A program made the translations under genes and the position numbers. From NCBI RefSeq assembly GCF_030408755.1, contig NZ_CP047209.1, forward strand, positions 2,418,001 through 2,482,000: a stretch of DNA of 64,000 nt, read 5' to 3'. Of this stretch, positions 39,408-48,523 are shown in pieces; position 1 is the stretch's first letter, and each line of letters begins with the position of its first letter. Under the pieces are notes generated by a model, which had not been told where the DNA came from, searched no databases, and was given only the letters and a program-made list of their open reading frames with translations. The DNA comes from Corynebacterium felinum (lineage in GTDB: Bacteria > Actinomycetota > Actinomycetes > Mycobacteriales > Mycobacteriaceae).

Positions 39408-40007
39408 CTAGTTAGCGATTGGGCCCTGAGCGGTGGAAATAACATGGTCTACCAGACCATATTCCTTCGCCTCCGCCGCGGTAAACCAACGGTCACGATC
39501 AGAATCCTTCGTGATCTGCTCAAAAGTCTGACCGGTATGCTCCGCAATCAGCTCAGCCATTTCACGCTTGGTTTGAGCAAACTGCTCAGCCTGAATAGCA
39601 ATATCAGCCGCAGTACCGCCCACACCCGCCGAAGGCTGGTGCATCATAATACGAGCATGAGGCAACGCATAGCGCTTACCTTTCGTACCACCGGACAGCA
39701 AGAACTGCCCCATGGAAGCAGCAAGCCCCATGCCGTAAGTAGCAATATCGCAAGGAGAGTACTTCATGGTGTCATAGATCGCCATACCTGCGGTCACGGA
39801 ACCACCAGGAGAGTTGATATACAACGAAATATCACGAGTTGGGTCTTCAGCGCTCAGCAGCAGAATCTGGGCGCACAACTTATTTGCAATTTCATCGTCG
39901 ACCTGAGTGCCGAGGAAAATAATTCGTTCGCGCAGCAAGCGCTCGTAGACAGAATCGCTCAAATTGAGGCCGGAGGATCCCGACATGAGGATCGACTGAT
40001 CAGTCAT
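39408..40007 (-). CDS. clpP1: ATP-dependent Clp protease proteolytic subunit 1
   Basis: ClpP1 is the partner ring to ClpP2. The 199-aa protein has the catalytic serine in [14 protein letters not shown], the histidine in [13 protein letters not shown] and the aspartate in [19 protein letters not shown] chose ATG at 40007, nine bases after AAGGAG, over a TTG two codons upstream. A ClgR-like operator lies about 90 bases upstream. In C. glutamicum ClgR activates clpP1P2 (established knowledge). Confidence 0.96.
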   Translation of the reverse strand: MTDQSILMSGSSGLNLSDSVYERLLRERIIFLGTQVDDEIANKLCAQILLLSAEDPTRDISLYINSPGGSVTAGMAIYDTMKYSPCDIATYGMGLAASMGQFLLSGGTKGKRYALPHARIMMHQPSAGVGGTAADIAIQAEQFAQTKREMAELIAEHTGQTFEQITKDSDRDRWFTAAEAKEYGLVDHVISTAQGPIAN

Positions 40008-40094
40008 TGCCAATTGCTCCTTGGTTCTTTTTGATTATGAGAAGGTTGCTTCGTACCACCATACCGCTAACCCAGCGGTTTTCATGCCCTTGTT

Positions 40095-40105
40095 CGCTAT
40101 CAGCG
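40095..40105 (-). promoter_or_regulatory. ClgR-like activator box upstream of clpP1
   Basis: On the minus strand the site reads CGCTGATAGCG followed by AAC, matching the central CGCYNANRGCG core and right flank of the ClgR motif. It lies 88-98 bases upstream of the clpP1 ATG, a suitable activator position. Only one flanking base of the consensus disagrees. Confidence 0.6.
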
Positions 40106-40281
40106 GATAAGCCGTTTCAAAAGCTGCACGCTTTACGACGTCGTCACGCGCACACCGCACGCAGCGACGGTGACAGAAAGTAACAAAGCCCAGCACACAT
40201 AGCCTTGCCACACAGGCAGCTAGTGTTCTGGGCCTGAAACCACACTCAACGTTTGTCAAGCATGAAAAGAATCAGTACTGA

Positions 40282-41625
40282 CTACTCGGAAGCAGCTTCT
40301 TCCTCGTCAACGCCGAAGTACTCATCAGCGTCAACCTTGTTGCCAGCGTCATCCTTCACGGATACACGGCAAATGGCAGCAGCCAAAGCCTTGCCGCGGG
40401 TCACGTCAGCAAACAGCGCGCCGATCTGACCAGCCTGCTGCAGGGACTGGATCAGCTGTTTTGGATCCATGCCGTAAGCGTCAGCAGTGTACAGGATGTG
40501 ATCAGTCAGTTCAGACTGGGAAACCTCAGGCTTCTCCTGCTCTGCCAAAGCATCCAGGAACAGCTGGGTACGGACAGCCTTCTCAGCAGCTTCGTGAGCT
40601 TCAGCCTTGAACTTCTCAAGGGAAGAACCCTGGGTCTTCAGGAACTCATCGATAGCAGACTCGTTGTGGGAAGCCTCGCCGAAGGTGCTGTGGAACTGGT
40701 TGTGAGCCTGCTCCTCAACCAATGCCTCAGGCAGTGGGAACTCGGTCTTCTCCAAAGCAGCAGCCAACACAGCGTCGCGGATAGCAGCAGCCTGAGCAGT
40801 CTTAGCCTGCTCCTCAACGCGCTTAGCGGTAGCTTCACGCAGCTCTTCAACAGTGTCGAACTCGGACGCTTCCTGAACGAACTCCTCGTTCAGCTCAGGC
40901 AGCTTGCGCTCCTTGGTCTGAACAACCTCAACCTTAACGGTTGCTTCCTTGCCCTCATGCTCGCCGAACTTCAGGGTGGTGGTGAACTCATTCTCTTCAC
41001 CGGTCTTCATGCCGCGCAGAGCAGTGTCAAGACCCTCGATCAGGTCATCTGCACCCACCATGTAGGACAGACCCTCAGCCTTGGACTCTTCAATCTCTTC
41101 ACCGTCGACAGAAGCAACAACGTTGATAATTGCGAAGTCATTGGTCTTCAGCTTGCGCTTGGTGTCGCTCAGCTCACCGAAACGCTCGCGAAGCTTATCG
41201 ATCTCAGCGTCAATAGCCTCGTCGTCAACCTTCAGAGCAGGAACCTCAACGGCAATGTCCTCGAACTTTGGCAGCTCGATCTCTGGGCGAACATCCACCT
41301 CAGCGGTGAACTCAATGACAACATTGTCTTCAAGCTTGGTGATCTCGATAGCTGGCTGGCCCAAAACGGCGAGCTCTGCTTCCTCGACAGCCTTCTGGTA
41401 ACGAGAAGGAACAACGTCGTTGAGAACCTGATCCAAGATTGGGCCACGGCCGACGCGAGCGTCGATCAGCTTGCGGGGTGCCTTGCCCTTGCGGAAGCCT
41501 GGGATGTTTACCTGAGCCGCGAGCGCGGTGTAAGCCTGATCGATCTCGTGATTCAGTTCCTCGAACGGAACCTCCACGGTCAGCTTGACTCGGGTATCGT
41601 TCAGCTTTTCGACGGAACTCTTCAC
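40282..41625 (-). CDS. tig: Trigger factor
   Basis: Trigger factor is a ribosome-bound chaperone and prolyl isomerase that meets new chains at the exit tunnel. The 447-aa protein has the ribosome-binding loop [10 protein letters not shown] near residue 44, a central FKBP-type domain (about 150-240, with [15 protein letters not shown]) and a helical C-terminal cradle. A short acidic tail (DEEEAASE) ends it. The GTG at 41625 has AGGAG eight bases upstream. It is upstream of clpP1-clpP2, the usual order. Confidence 0.97.
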   Translation of the reverse strand: MKSSVEKLNDTRVKLTVEVPFEELNHEIDQAYTALAAQVNIPGFRKGKAPRKLIDARVGRGPILDQVLNDVVPSRYQKAVEEAELAVLGQPAIEITKLEDNVVIEFTAEVDVRPEIELPKFEDIAVEVPALKVDDEAIDAEIDKLRERFGELSDTKRKLKTNDFAIINVVASVDGEEIEESKAEGLSYMVGADDLIEGLDTALRGMKTGEENEFTTTLKFGEHEGKEATVKVEVVQTKERKLPELNEEFVQEASEFDTVEELREATAKRVEEQAKTAQAAAIRDAVLAAALEKTEFPLPEALVEEQAHNQFHSTFGEASHNESAIDEFLKTQGSSLEKFKAEAHEAAEKAVRTQLFLDALAEQEKPEVSQSELTDHILYTADAYGMDPKQLIQSLQQAGQIGALFADVTRGKALAAAICRVSVKDDAGNKVDADEYFGVDEEEAASE

Positions 41626-41669
41626 GAGCGTTTCTCCTGTAGGTCTAATTGGGGTAATACTGACATTAA

Positions 41670-41711
41670 CCCCCGAGGTGCATCGTTTTTCATATGCTCC
41701 TCGGGGGTTTT
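41670..41711 (-). terminator. Hairpin between tRNA-Pro and tig
   Basis: Nine-base arms CCCCCGAGG and CCTCGGGGG enclose a 20-base loop directly after the tRNA-Pro gene. On the minus strand it ends GGGGGTT; the T-run is better on the plus strand. It probably ends the tRNA transcript. Confidence 0.65.
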
Positions 41712-41714
41712 ACG

Positions 41715-41788
41715 TCGGGACGACAGGATTTGAACCTGCGACCCCCTGTACCCAAAACAGGTGCGCTACCAAGCTGCGCCACGTCCCG
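41715..41788 (-). tRNA. tRNA-Pro (TGG)
   Basis: The minus strand folds as a cloverleaf: acceptor CGGGACG, D-arm GCGCAGCTTGGTAGCGC, anticodon loop TTTGGGT with anticodon TGG, and T-arm GGTTCAAATCC. The total is 74 bases with discriminator A. CCA is not encoded. It reads proline CCA/CCN codons. Confidence 0.95.
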
Positions 41789-42325
41789 ATTACATCTAAG
41801 AGATTATCTCTCTTTTCTGTACTGTCGCTCTCGGCGACACAGGAAATATTGCCACGATTTAGTAGTTTTACCTAATCCGCAGGTCAGAGCATCTTTTCAA
41901 AGAACCTTCTCGCGTTAAAACATCACAAGCGGCCAAACACCGCACCCATGAGCCCCAATTCCTGCCCCAAAGACCCCTCACCACTCCCCTATCCACCCCA
42001 CACCTAGTCTGGCATTACGTCCTACCCGTTTCGCCAAGATATCCCTTCTACTTCTCTTGGCCCTTTCCAGAAAGCCCCACCAATGTCATCAGCACATCCT
42101 TTACTCAACCGATCGACAAACGTTCCCCACTATCAACACAAGCGCCTCAGCCCCTCAGTCAATCGGCAACCACCGCTCCATCCACCTATGCAACAAATCA
42201 ATCAAGTAGCTCACCTCAAATAGCTCAAGCTTGCCTATAAACTTCGCCTTGCCCGAAAACTCATCCCCCACCGCACGGACAAAATTCCACACCACACCCC
42301 CAGACCGACTGATCCCCACAACGAC
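41789..42325. other. Non-coding gap between two tRNA genes
   Basis: About 540 bases, notably C-rich on the plus strand, with no supported gene or clear structure. The left end should carry the promoter of tRNA-Pro. Confidence 0.45.
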
Positions 42326-42329
42326 TAAA

Positions 42330-42356
42330 CCCCTTCCACATGTAACGCAGAAGGGG
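42330..42356 (-). terminator. Terminator after tRNA-Gly
   Basis: Seven-base arms CCCCTTC and GAAGGGG around a 13-base loop lie 15 bases beyond the tRNA. TTTAG follows on the minus strand. Confidence 0.7.
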
Positions 42357-42374
42357 TCTCGTTAAAATTTTTGG

Positions 42375-42446
42375 AGGGAATGACGGGAATCGAACCCGCG
42401 TCACCAGTTTGGAAGACTGGGGTAATAGCCACTATACGACATTCCC
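42375..42446 (-). tRNA. tRNA-Gly (TCC)
   Basis: The minus strand folds as a cloverleaf: acceptor GGGAATG, D-arm TCGTATAGTGGCTA, anticodon loop CTTCCAA with anticodon TCC, and T-arm GGGTTCGATTCCC. The total is 72 bases with discriminator T, and the next three bases are CCA, so the 3' end may be encoded. Confidence 0.95.
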
Positions 42447-42809
42447 ACACAGCGTTTCAGGCGCTGATACACAAGATAGCGCGACACCACTCCAACGCGC
42501 AAACCGACACCTCAGCCCCAGCCCCTCAACACAACCCCGCGCTCATAAATTCTCAACCTTCCTATTTAAACTGGGCTAATACGAATTGACCATGAAGGCC
42601 GTCAGCGCAATGGAAGCTGTATTGAAATCCAATTCGGTGTAAATGAAAATCAACAGCATTTACTTGGGAGAATAAACCCGCTTTTACCCGTCGAATCCCA
42701 TTCAATACCCTTTGCCTATTAAAGAATTTATAGCAAATGACCTGCGTACTTGCGCAAATTAAAGCTATCAATATTGCTTTTTTGCAAAGTTGGATTATTG
42801 TATTCCTAC
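42447..42809. other. Non-coding gap before the small HTH gene
   Basis: This 363-base AT-richer stretch has no supported gene. It should hold the promoters of tRNA-Gly (minus) and of the small HTH gene (plus). A minus-strand frame at 42562-42819 looks like chance. Confidence 0.45.
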
Positions 42810-43031
42810 ATGAAGCCAACCATTATTGATGCTGACACCGGTCGCGAACTGTGGACAGCAATTGAATGCGCAACCTTCTCGGGAACTGCCCGAGGAACCT
42901 TCACTAGCTACGCAGGACGCGGTCGTGCACCAGAGCCCGTAGCTAAGCACCACGGCCTTACGCTGTGGGACTCAGATGATATCCGCAAATGGACTGCTGA
43001 GCGCCAAGCACCAAAGACTGACAAGAAGTAG
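42810..43031 (+). CDS. Small HTH DNA-binding protein, excisionase/AlpA-like
   Basis: This 73-aa protein fits one small winged helix of the HTH_17/AlpA type. The first half carries ECATFSGTARGTFTSYAG, then the wing GRGRAPEPVAKH, then WDSDDIRKWTAER. Such domains read DNA in excisionases and small regulators. The ATG at 42810 was chosen as the first codon of the domain region; a start 20 codons upstream is hydrophobic and less likely. No clear ribosome binding site is seen, so a leaderless transcript is possible. It is followed by a very strong terminator, so it is transcribed alone. There are no phage genes beside it, and its targets are unknown. Confidence 0.75.
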   Translation: MKPTIIDADTGRELWTAIECATFSGTARGTFTSYAGRGRAPEPVAKHHGLTLWDSDDIRKWTAERQAPKTDKK

Positions 43032-43066
43032 TCGATCATTCGACCTGTCACATACCGTACGTGATT

Positions 43067-43121
43067 AAAGTTCCCGTAGTTTACACTGAGGTTCTCAGAG
43101 GTAAACTACGGGAACTTTTTT
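43067..43121 (+). terminator. Terminator after the small HTH gene
   Basis: Eighteen-base perfect arms from AAAGTTCCCGTAGTTTAC to GTAAACTACGGGAACTTT are followed by TTT. The loop itself can form a smaller CTGAG/CTCAG hairpin. Confidence 0.93.
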
Positions 43122-43183
43122 GTAGCCTCTGCCGTTGTTGTTAGTGATAAACGTCCCACATTCCGAAAGGTGGATTTTTAGCT

Positions 43184-43999
43184 GTGGAAGGCTTACTACT
43201 CGTCGCAATCGTTGTCGGTGGTCTCATTTTCCTCCTAAGTCGTACTGGCGGTTCGCAAAAGAAAGTCGAGGCAGATTCCCTTGCCGACGCGCTCGCTGAA
43301 GCACGTCACTGGAATGAACGACTCGGCTCCCAAATCCTAACCATTGCCGGCACCGATGCAGCGTCAACCCAAGCGATCGCAGATGCATCTGAGCGTCACA
43401 CTGCAGCTAGTTCGCAAATCGCCCAAGCGCAAACGGTTCGCCAGGCAGAGCTCGCTCGCGAATCTGCACTCGAAGGCTTGCACTACATGAATGCCGCCCG
43501 AGAAATTATGGGACTTCCTGCAGGTCCCGAGCTTCCTCTTTTGGAAGGTCAACGCCAAGCTGGCAAGGTTTCTGAGCAGCGCACCATCATGCACGACGGC
43601 CATAACATCACAGCCTCGCCTCACCCGAGCGCCCAAACCCCCAACTACTATCCCGGCGGCATGGTTGCTGGGCGACCTGTTCCTGCTGGCTGGTACTCCG
43701 AGCCTTGGTGGGCAGGCGCACTCCGCACCGGCGTCTGGGCCGCAGGCTCTGCCCTTATCTTCTCATCCCTTTTCAGTGGCATGGCTGGCGTAGCAGCAGC
43801 TTCAGCACTCACCCCTGATTCGCTAGGGGATGCTACAGGCCTTGACGGTGCAGAGACTGGAGATCTTTCAGGCATGAGTGATGCAGGAGGAGAAGAAAAT
43901 GGATTCTTCGACGGCCTCTTTGGTGGTGGCGACAGCGGCGATGGCGGTTTCTTCGGCGGTGGCGATGGTTTCTTCGGCGGAGACGGCTTCGACTTCTAA
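43184..43999 (+). CDS. Membrane protein with Gly/Phe-rich tail
   Basis: This 271-aa protein is not one I recognise. Residues about 4-19 are an N-terminal membrane helix (LLLVAIVVGGLIFLL). Residues 25-125 are Ala/Gln-rich and probably helical, with many charged pairs. A Trp/Pro-rich stretch (about 155-172, VPAGWYSEPWW) precedes a second hydrophobic segment (about 173-205). The acidic end (about 210-271) consists of Gly, Phe and Asp repeats such as GGFFGGGDGFFGG. Tails like this occur in TPM/YgcG-type and stress-related envelope proteins, but the core domain of those is not evident here. The GTG at 43184 has AAAGGTGGA upstream. It stands alone between two terminators. Confidence 0.75.
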   Translation: MEGLLLVAIVVGGLIFLLSRTGGSQKKVEADSLADALAEARHWNERLGSQILTIAGTDAASTQAIADASERHTAASSQIAQAQTVRQAELARESALEGLHYMNAAREIMGLPAGPELPLLEGQRQAGKVSEQRTIMHDGHNITASPHPSAQTPNYYPGGMVAGRPVPAGWYSEPWWAGALRTGVWAAGSALIFSSLFSGMAGVAAASALTPDSLGDATGLDGAETGDLSGMSDAGGEENGFFDGLFGGGDSGDGGFFGGGDGFFGGDGFDF

Positions 44000-44015
44000 C
44001 AGCTAGAAACATAAG

Positions 44016-44056
44016 GTGGGTGTTTCCCTTCGGTCTAAGGGAAACACCCACTTTTT
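44016..44056 (+). terminator. Bidirectional terminator between the membrane protein gene and rpiB
   Basis: Fifteen-base arms GTGGGTGTTTCCCTT and AAGGGAAACACCCAC around a six-base loop are followed by TTTTT on the plus strand. It also lies just past the rpiB stop. Confidence 0.93.
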
Positions 44057-44070
44057 CGCCTTATCCGGAC

Positions 44071-44544
44071 TTATACGCCAGGAACTTCTGGAGCAATTCC
44101 AGTCTTTTCATACTCAGCGAGAATATCAATGCGACGCTGGTGACGCTCTTCTTCACTCCACGGTTGTTCAATGAAAGCATCGACAATAGCCAAGGCTTCT
44201 TCTTCAGAGTGCATACGTCCACCAAGGCCGATCAACTGAGCATTGTTATGCTCACGTGCAAGACGTGCAGTCTCAACTGACCATGCGAGAGCGCAACGCG
44301 CACCCTTCACTTTGTTTGCAGCAATCTGCTCACCGTTACCGGATCCCCCCAAAACAATACCCAACGAACCTGGGTCGTTTACTACGCGACTAGCAGCATC
44401 AATGCAGAATGCTGGGTAGTCATCGTTTGCGTCGTACTCATTTGCGCCACAATCAATAACCTCGTGCCCTGCAGCTAAAAGGTGCTTGGCAATAATGTTC
44501 TTCATGTCGAACCCTGCATGGTCCGCTCCTAGATAAACTCGCAT
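44071..44544 (-). CDS. rpiB: Ribose-5-phosphate isomerase B
   Basis: RpiB interconverts ribose-5-phosphate and ribulose-5-phosphate in the pentose phosphate pathway. The 157-aa protein has the RpiB/LacAB start MRVYLGADHAGFDMK, the phosphate-binding VLGGSGNGEQIAANKVKG and the RLAREHNNAQLIGLGGRM stretch. It stands alone, as in other corynebacteria, and converges with the membrane protein gene. Confidence 0.95.
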   Translation of the reverse strand: MRVYLGADHAGFDMKNIIAKHLLAAGHEVIDCGANEYDANDDYPAFCIDAASRVVNDPGSLGIVLGGSGNGEQIAANKVKGARCALAWSVETARLAREHNNAQLIGLGGRMHSEEEALAIVDAFIEQPWSEEERHQRRIDILAEYEKTGIAPEVPGV

Positions 44545-44974
44545 ACACCAGAGTCTATCTGGTTTCTTTCACGTCGGCACGACAACTAACCCCGCTTCGC
44601 GCGCAGCTTTAAAAGAATCACAATCCCCAACCGGCTCCGATTCTCGTGCACAAATCTTTTCACTTGCGAGCAAAAACAACACAGCAGGCATATTTCAAGG
44701 CTAAAGAAATAGCGGAAGTTCTTTGAGAAAATACTAAGAGAAAAGTGTGCTTTTCTTTATCGTAGTTTTAGTGTCACTGATGGCTATCAGGTCACTTACT
44801 TCAAAATTTATGAGCTGCGCCCCACTCCGAACACAGAGCCACTAAACACAAAAATATTGCCACCAATTGCCCACATTTATATTCGAGTTTCTTCAATCGC
44901 AAGCAGTAGAACAATCGGGGCAACATTCAATCCACTAGGCAGCTTCAGGCTAAGTTCCCATCATAGTGAAACAT
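44545..44974. other. Non-coding gap between rpiB and the DsbA-like gene
   Basis: About 430 bases with no supported gene, AT-rich around 44690-44780. It should hold the rpiB promoter at its left end; nothing else is seen. Confidence 0.45.
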
Positions 44975-45604
44975 CTAGTCGAACTGTGGGGACTCCGTAC
45001 GTGAACGCTTGATTTCAAAGAAGTACGGATAGCGCGCAAGCCTCACTGCGGCATCGAAAAGCTCGCCTGCTTCTTCGCCACGGGGAATACGAGTAAGGAC
45101 GGGGCCGAAAAATGCTGTTGACCCCAACTTAATCACTGGTGTCCCCACGTCATTGCCCACCTCATTCATTGCTTGTTGGTGAAAAGCGCGCAACTGCGAA
45201 TCCCAATCTTCTGTATTCGCAGCATCAAAATAGCTACTGTCCAGCCCTGTTTCTTCCAAAGCTTGTAAAATCAGCGCATCGTAAGCGCCAAACCCAGCTT
45301 TTCCACCCTCCCCGTTGTTGTGGATCAGTGTTCCCAGCGTTGTATACAGCGCATCAATTTTTTCGGGCTCTTGGGTTGCAACGGCAGCAAAAACTCGTGC
45401 AGGCCCCCAGTTGGCCTTCATCTTTTCCATGTAACCGGGATCTAAATCCCGCCCTTCGTTGAGCACAGACAAAGACATCGGAACCCAGTTCACTTGCACG
45501 TCGCGAACCTTTTCCACTTCTTTCATCCACCGAGATGTCACCCAGCAAAATGGACAGGAGACATCGAACCATAGAGTCACCGTGTTCGTTGATTCTGTTG
45601 CCAT
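44975..45604 (-). CDS. DsbA-family oxidoreductase, mycothiol-dependent type
   Basis: This 209-aa protein has a thioredoxin fold with an inserted helical domain and the active site CPFC in FDVSCPFCWVTSRW near residue 17. It has no signal peptide, so it acts in the cytoplasm. The sequence resembles the actinobacterial group that includes Rv2466c, a mycothiol-dependent reductase, as far as I can judge by eye. The ATG at 45604 has AAAGGTG upstream and begins ahead of the first strand; an upstream start would add a Cys-rich lead with no family support. It is divergent from pepN. Confidence 0.82.
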   Translation of the reverse strand: MATESTNTVTLWFDVSCPFCWVTSRWMKEVEKVRDVQVNWVPMSLSVLNEGRDLDPGYMEKMKANWGPARVFAAVATQEPEKIDALYTTLGTLIHNNGEGGKAGFGAYDALILQALEETGLDSSYFDAANTEDWDSQLRAFHQQAMNEVGNDVGTPVIKLGSTAFFGPVLTRIPRGEEAGELFDAAVRLARYPYFFEIKRSRTESPQFD

Positions 45605-45845
45605 AGTTACAGCACCTTTACATATGTCAAAGATATAGATTGCGGCGCACGAATCGGGTGAACACCCGCTCACTTGGGGCTAGGCGAACAGTCCTCCATA
45701 TCCCCCGCCATCACCAGGGCGTCCCATGCCACAATTACGTGCGCTTTCTACATTAGTCACAGAGCGGTTGTATCGTTGTATGCGATCATATCTATAGTCA
45801 TTTCCATCACATCAAGTTTTAAGAAACCGAAGGGACCTTTTTGCG

Positions 45846-48497
45846 TTGTCCTCGATCAATCTGACTCATTCCGAAGCAATTCAGCGTTCGCAACTGCTTC
45901 GTGTTCACAACTATTCTTTCGCTATTGACATCACAGGGGAATCCACATTCCCCTCAAAAACCACTGTGCACTTTGAAGTCCTTGAAGCCGGTTCGACGTT
46001 CATCGATCTTCTTGCCCAAGACGTTCACCATGTCAGCATTGATGGCGTTGACATCACCGAGACTGCAGTTCCACGCAAAGACGGCGTATACGACCACACT
46101 GCTGGCATCCAATTGAATGATCTCACTGTTGGTGAACATGAACTTGTGGTTAAAGCTACCTGCGAGTATTCCCACACCGGCCAAGGTCTGCATCGATTTG
46201 TTGATCCCGTCGACAGCGAGGTGTACTTCTACACGCAGTTCGAAACTGCCGATGCCAAGCGTGTGTTCGCATGTTTTGATCAACCAGATTTGAAGGCCAC
46301 GTACGACATTGTTGTTCAAGCACCTTCGCACTGGAAGGTGGTAACCAATGCTCCGCAATTGGTGAAGGCTGACGGCGAGAAGGCTGTTTTCAGTTCACGC
46401 ATCGATTACCCACTGTCGACATATCTGGTCGCAATCTGTGCTGGTGACTTTGCCGTTGTCTCCGATCTTTGGTCCGGTAAGCTGACCCATCATCCTGAAA
46501 CACCGGCCGATCAGCCAACTGAGCTGGAGATTCCACTAGGAATTTATTGCCGAAAGTCTTTGGCCGAGCATCTTGATGCCGACACGATTTTCCGCGAAAC
46601 CAAGCAGGGATTCGATTTCTACCACGAGCATTTCGGCATGGCTTACCCCTTCGGTAAGTATGACCAGCTGTTTGTTCCTGATTTCAATGCTGGCGCGATG
46701 GAAAATGCTGGGGCCGTAACTTTCCGCGATGAATACGTGTTTACCTCGAAGAACACGCGATACGCATATGAGCGCCGTTGCGACACCATCTTGCACGAGA
46801 TGGCTCACATGTGGTTCGGTGATTTGGTCACCATGAAGTGGTGGGATGATTTGTGGCTCAATGAGTCTTTTGCAACCTGGGGTGCTGCGATTTCTCAGGC
46901 TGAAGCTACCGAATATGAGACGGCATGGGTAACCTTCGCCAATGTTGAAAAGTCGTGGGCGTATCAGCAGGATCAGCTACCTTCCACTCACCCTATTTCC
47001 ACTGATGCTTCCGATATCGAGACGGTGGAGCAGAATTTTGATGGCATTACTTACGCAAAGGGTGCTTCTGTGCTCAAGCAACTACAAGCGTATGTTGGTC
47101 GTGACGCATTTTTTGCGGGGGTTCGTAAACATTTCGCTGAACATGCATACGGCAATGCCACCTTCGATGATCTTTTGTCGGCACTGGAGGAGTCTTCCGG
47201 ACGCGACCTTTCACATTGGGCTAATCAATGGCTCAAAACAACTGGCATCAACGAACTTGCGTGCGAGTTCGAGGTAGTCGACGGCGTGTACTCTTCCTTC
47301 GCTATCACGCAATCTGGCGCAACACCTGGCGCTGGCGAATTACGCACACACCGTACCTGCGTCGGCCTGTACTCGCTTATCGACGGCGTGGTTACCCGCA
47401 CCCACAGCATTGAGGTAGATGTGGACTCTGCTCGTACTGAGATTCCTGAGCTCATTGGAGTCGCAGCTGCCGACCTAGTATTGCCCAACGATTTTGATCT
47501 GACTTATTGTCAGATGAAACTCGATACTGGCTCTTTGGCCTTCGCAGTTAAACACATTGACAAGATTGCAGATCCGATGGCTCGTACTCTGTGCTGGTCT
47601 GCGGCGTGGGAGATGACTCGAAATGGGGAAATGCGCGCTCGCGATTTCATTGCACTTGTTGCTCGCGGTGCTCGTTTCGAAACGGAAATTGCTGTTCTTC
47701 AACGCATTTTGTCACAGGCAACACAAGCCCGAAAGATGTTTGCCGACCCGACATGGGTCGAAGAAACTGGTGCGCAATTACTTCTTAATGCACTCCTCGA
47801 TGGTGCACGAACTGCCGAACCAAGCTCAGATATCCAACTAGCGTTTGTCCAAGAGCTGGGTCGTAATCTTGTGGATAGTGGAGAGTCTACTGATGCACAA
47901 GCACCCGAGGTTACCGCCATTCAATTATTCAAAGATATTGTGGCAGGTGCTCCTTCGCTGGAGGGTCTCGACGCGGACAACGACTTGCGTTGGAATGCGT
48001 TGATTTCATTGGCTGCCGTTGACAAGTCTTTCGAGGTAGAGAAGGAAATCGGTATCCTCTCTGAACACGACCCGTCCTCTCAAGGCAAAGCTTTCGCGGA
48101 ACGTGCGCGTGCTGCAGTCAACACTGCCACAAATAAGGCGCGTGTATTCACGGAGCTTACAGAGCATGGCAAAGAGCTGTCGAACACCATTTTCCGCGCG
48201 AAGATGGCTGGTCTTACTGGCTTTGCTCGCCCAGAGCTGTTGGAGCAGTTGAATGAACGCTACTTCGAAATGGTTTTGCCCATGTGGAAATCCTTCACCT
48301 CAGAGATTGCTCAGGACGCAATCGCTGGATTGTTCCCGCGTTGGAATATCAGTGACTCCACAGTCGACCGTGCTCAGCGATTCCTCGACCAAGAAGATCT
48401 TCCTGGCGGTGTTCGTCGCCTGATCAGCGAAGCCCAGGCGGATGTCATTCGTGCCGTTCGCAACCGCCGCATCGACGCTGGAGCTTGCTCAGAGTAA
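45846..48497 (+). CDS. pepN: Aminopeptidase N
   Basis: PepN is a zinc M1 aminopeptidase that trims N-terminal residues from peptides in the cytoplasm. The 883-aa protein has the exopeptidase motif GAMENAGAVTF near residue 280 and the zinc site HEMAHMWFGDLV followed by LWLNESFATWG. A long C-terminal helical domain follows. The start is TTG at 45846: the next residues SSINLTHSEAIQRSQLL match the usual start of the corynebacterial protein, and no ATG or GTG fits as well. It is divergent from the DsbA-like gene. Confidence 0.93.
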   Translation: MSSINLTHSEAIQRSQLLRVHNYSFAIDITGESTFPSKTTVHFEVLEAGSTFIDLLAQDVHHVSIDGVDITETAVPRKDGVYDHTAGIQLNDLTVGEHELVVKATCEYSHTGQGLHRFVDPVDSEVYFYTQFETADAKRVFACFDQPDLKATYDIVVQAPSHWKVVTNAPQLVKADGEKAVFSSRIDYPLSTYLVAICAGDFAVVSDLWSGKLTHHPETPADQPTELEIPLGIYCRKSLAEHLDADTIFRETKQGFDFYHEHFGMAYPFGKYDQLFVPDFNAGAMENAGAVTFRDEYVFTSKNTRYAYERRCDTILHEMAHMWFGDLVTMKWWDDLWLNESFATWGAAISQAEATEYETAWVTFANVEKSWAYQQDQLPSTHPISTDASDIETVEQNFDGITYAKGASVLKQLQAYVGRDAFFAGVRKHFAEHAYGNATFDDLLSALEESSGRDLSHWANQWLKTTGINELACEFEVVDGVYSSFAITQSGATPGAGELRTHRTCVGLYSLIDGVVTRTHSIEVDVDSARTEIPELIGVAAADLVLPNDFDLTYCQMKLDTGSLAFAVKHIDKIADPMARTLCWSAAWEMTRNGEMRARDFIALVARGARFETEIAVLQRILSQATQARKMFADPTWVEETGAQLLLNALLDGARTAEPSSDIQLAFVQELGRNLVDSGESTDAQAPEVTAIQLFKDIVAGAPSLEGLDADNDLRWNALISLAAVDKSFEVEKEIGILSEHDPSSQGKAFAERARAAVNTATNKARVFTELTEHGKELSNTIFRAKMAGLTGFARPELLEQLNERYFEMVLPMWKSFTSEIAQDAIAGLFPRWNISDSTVDRAQRFLDQEDLPGGVRRLISEAQADVIRAVRNRRIDAGACSE

Positions 48498-48523
48498 TAA
48501 ACGTCACGTTAGTTAAGCGTCTC

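Noticed and set aside
42562..42819. Minus-strand frame of 85 codons near tRNA-Gly
   Set aside because: No start signal and it runs across the promoter side of the small HTH gene.
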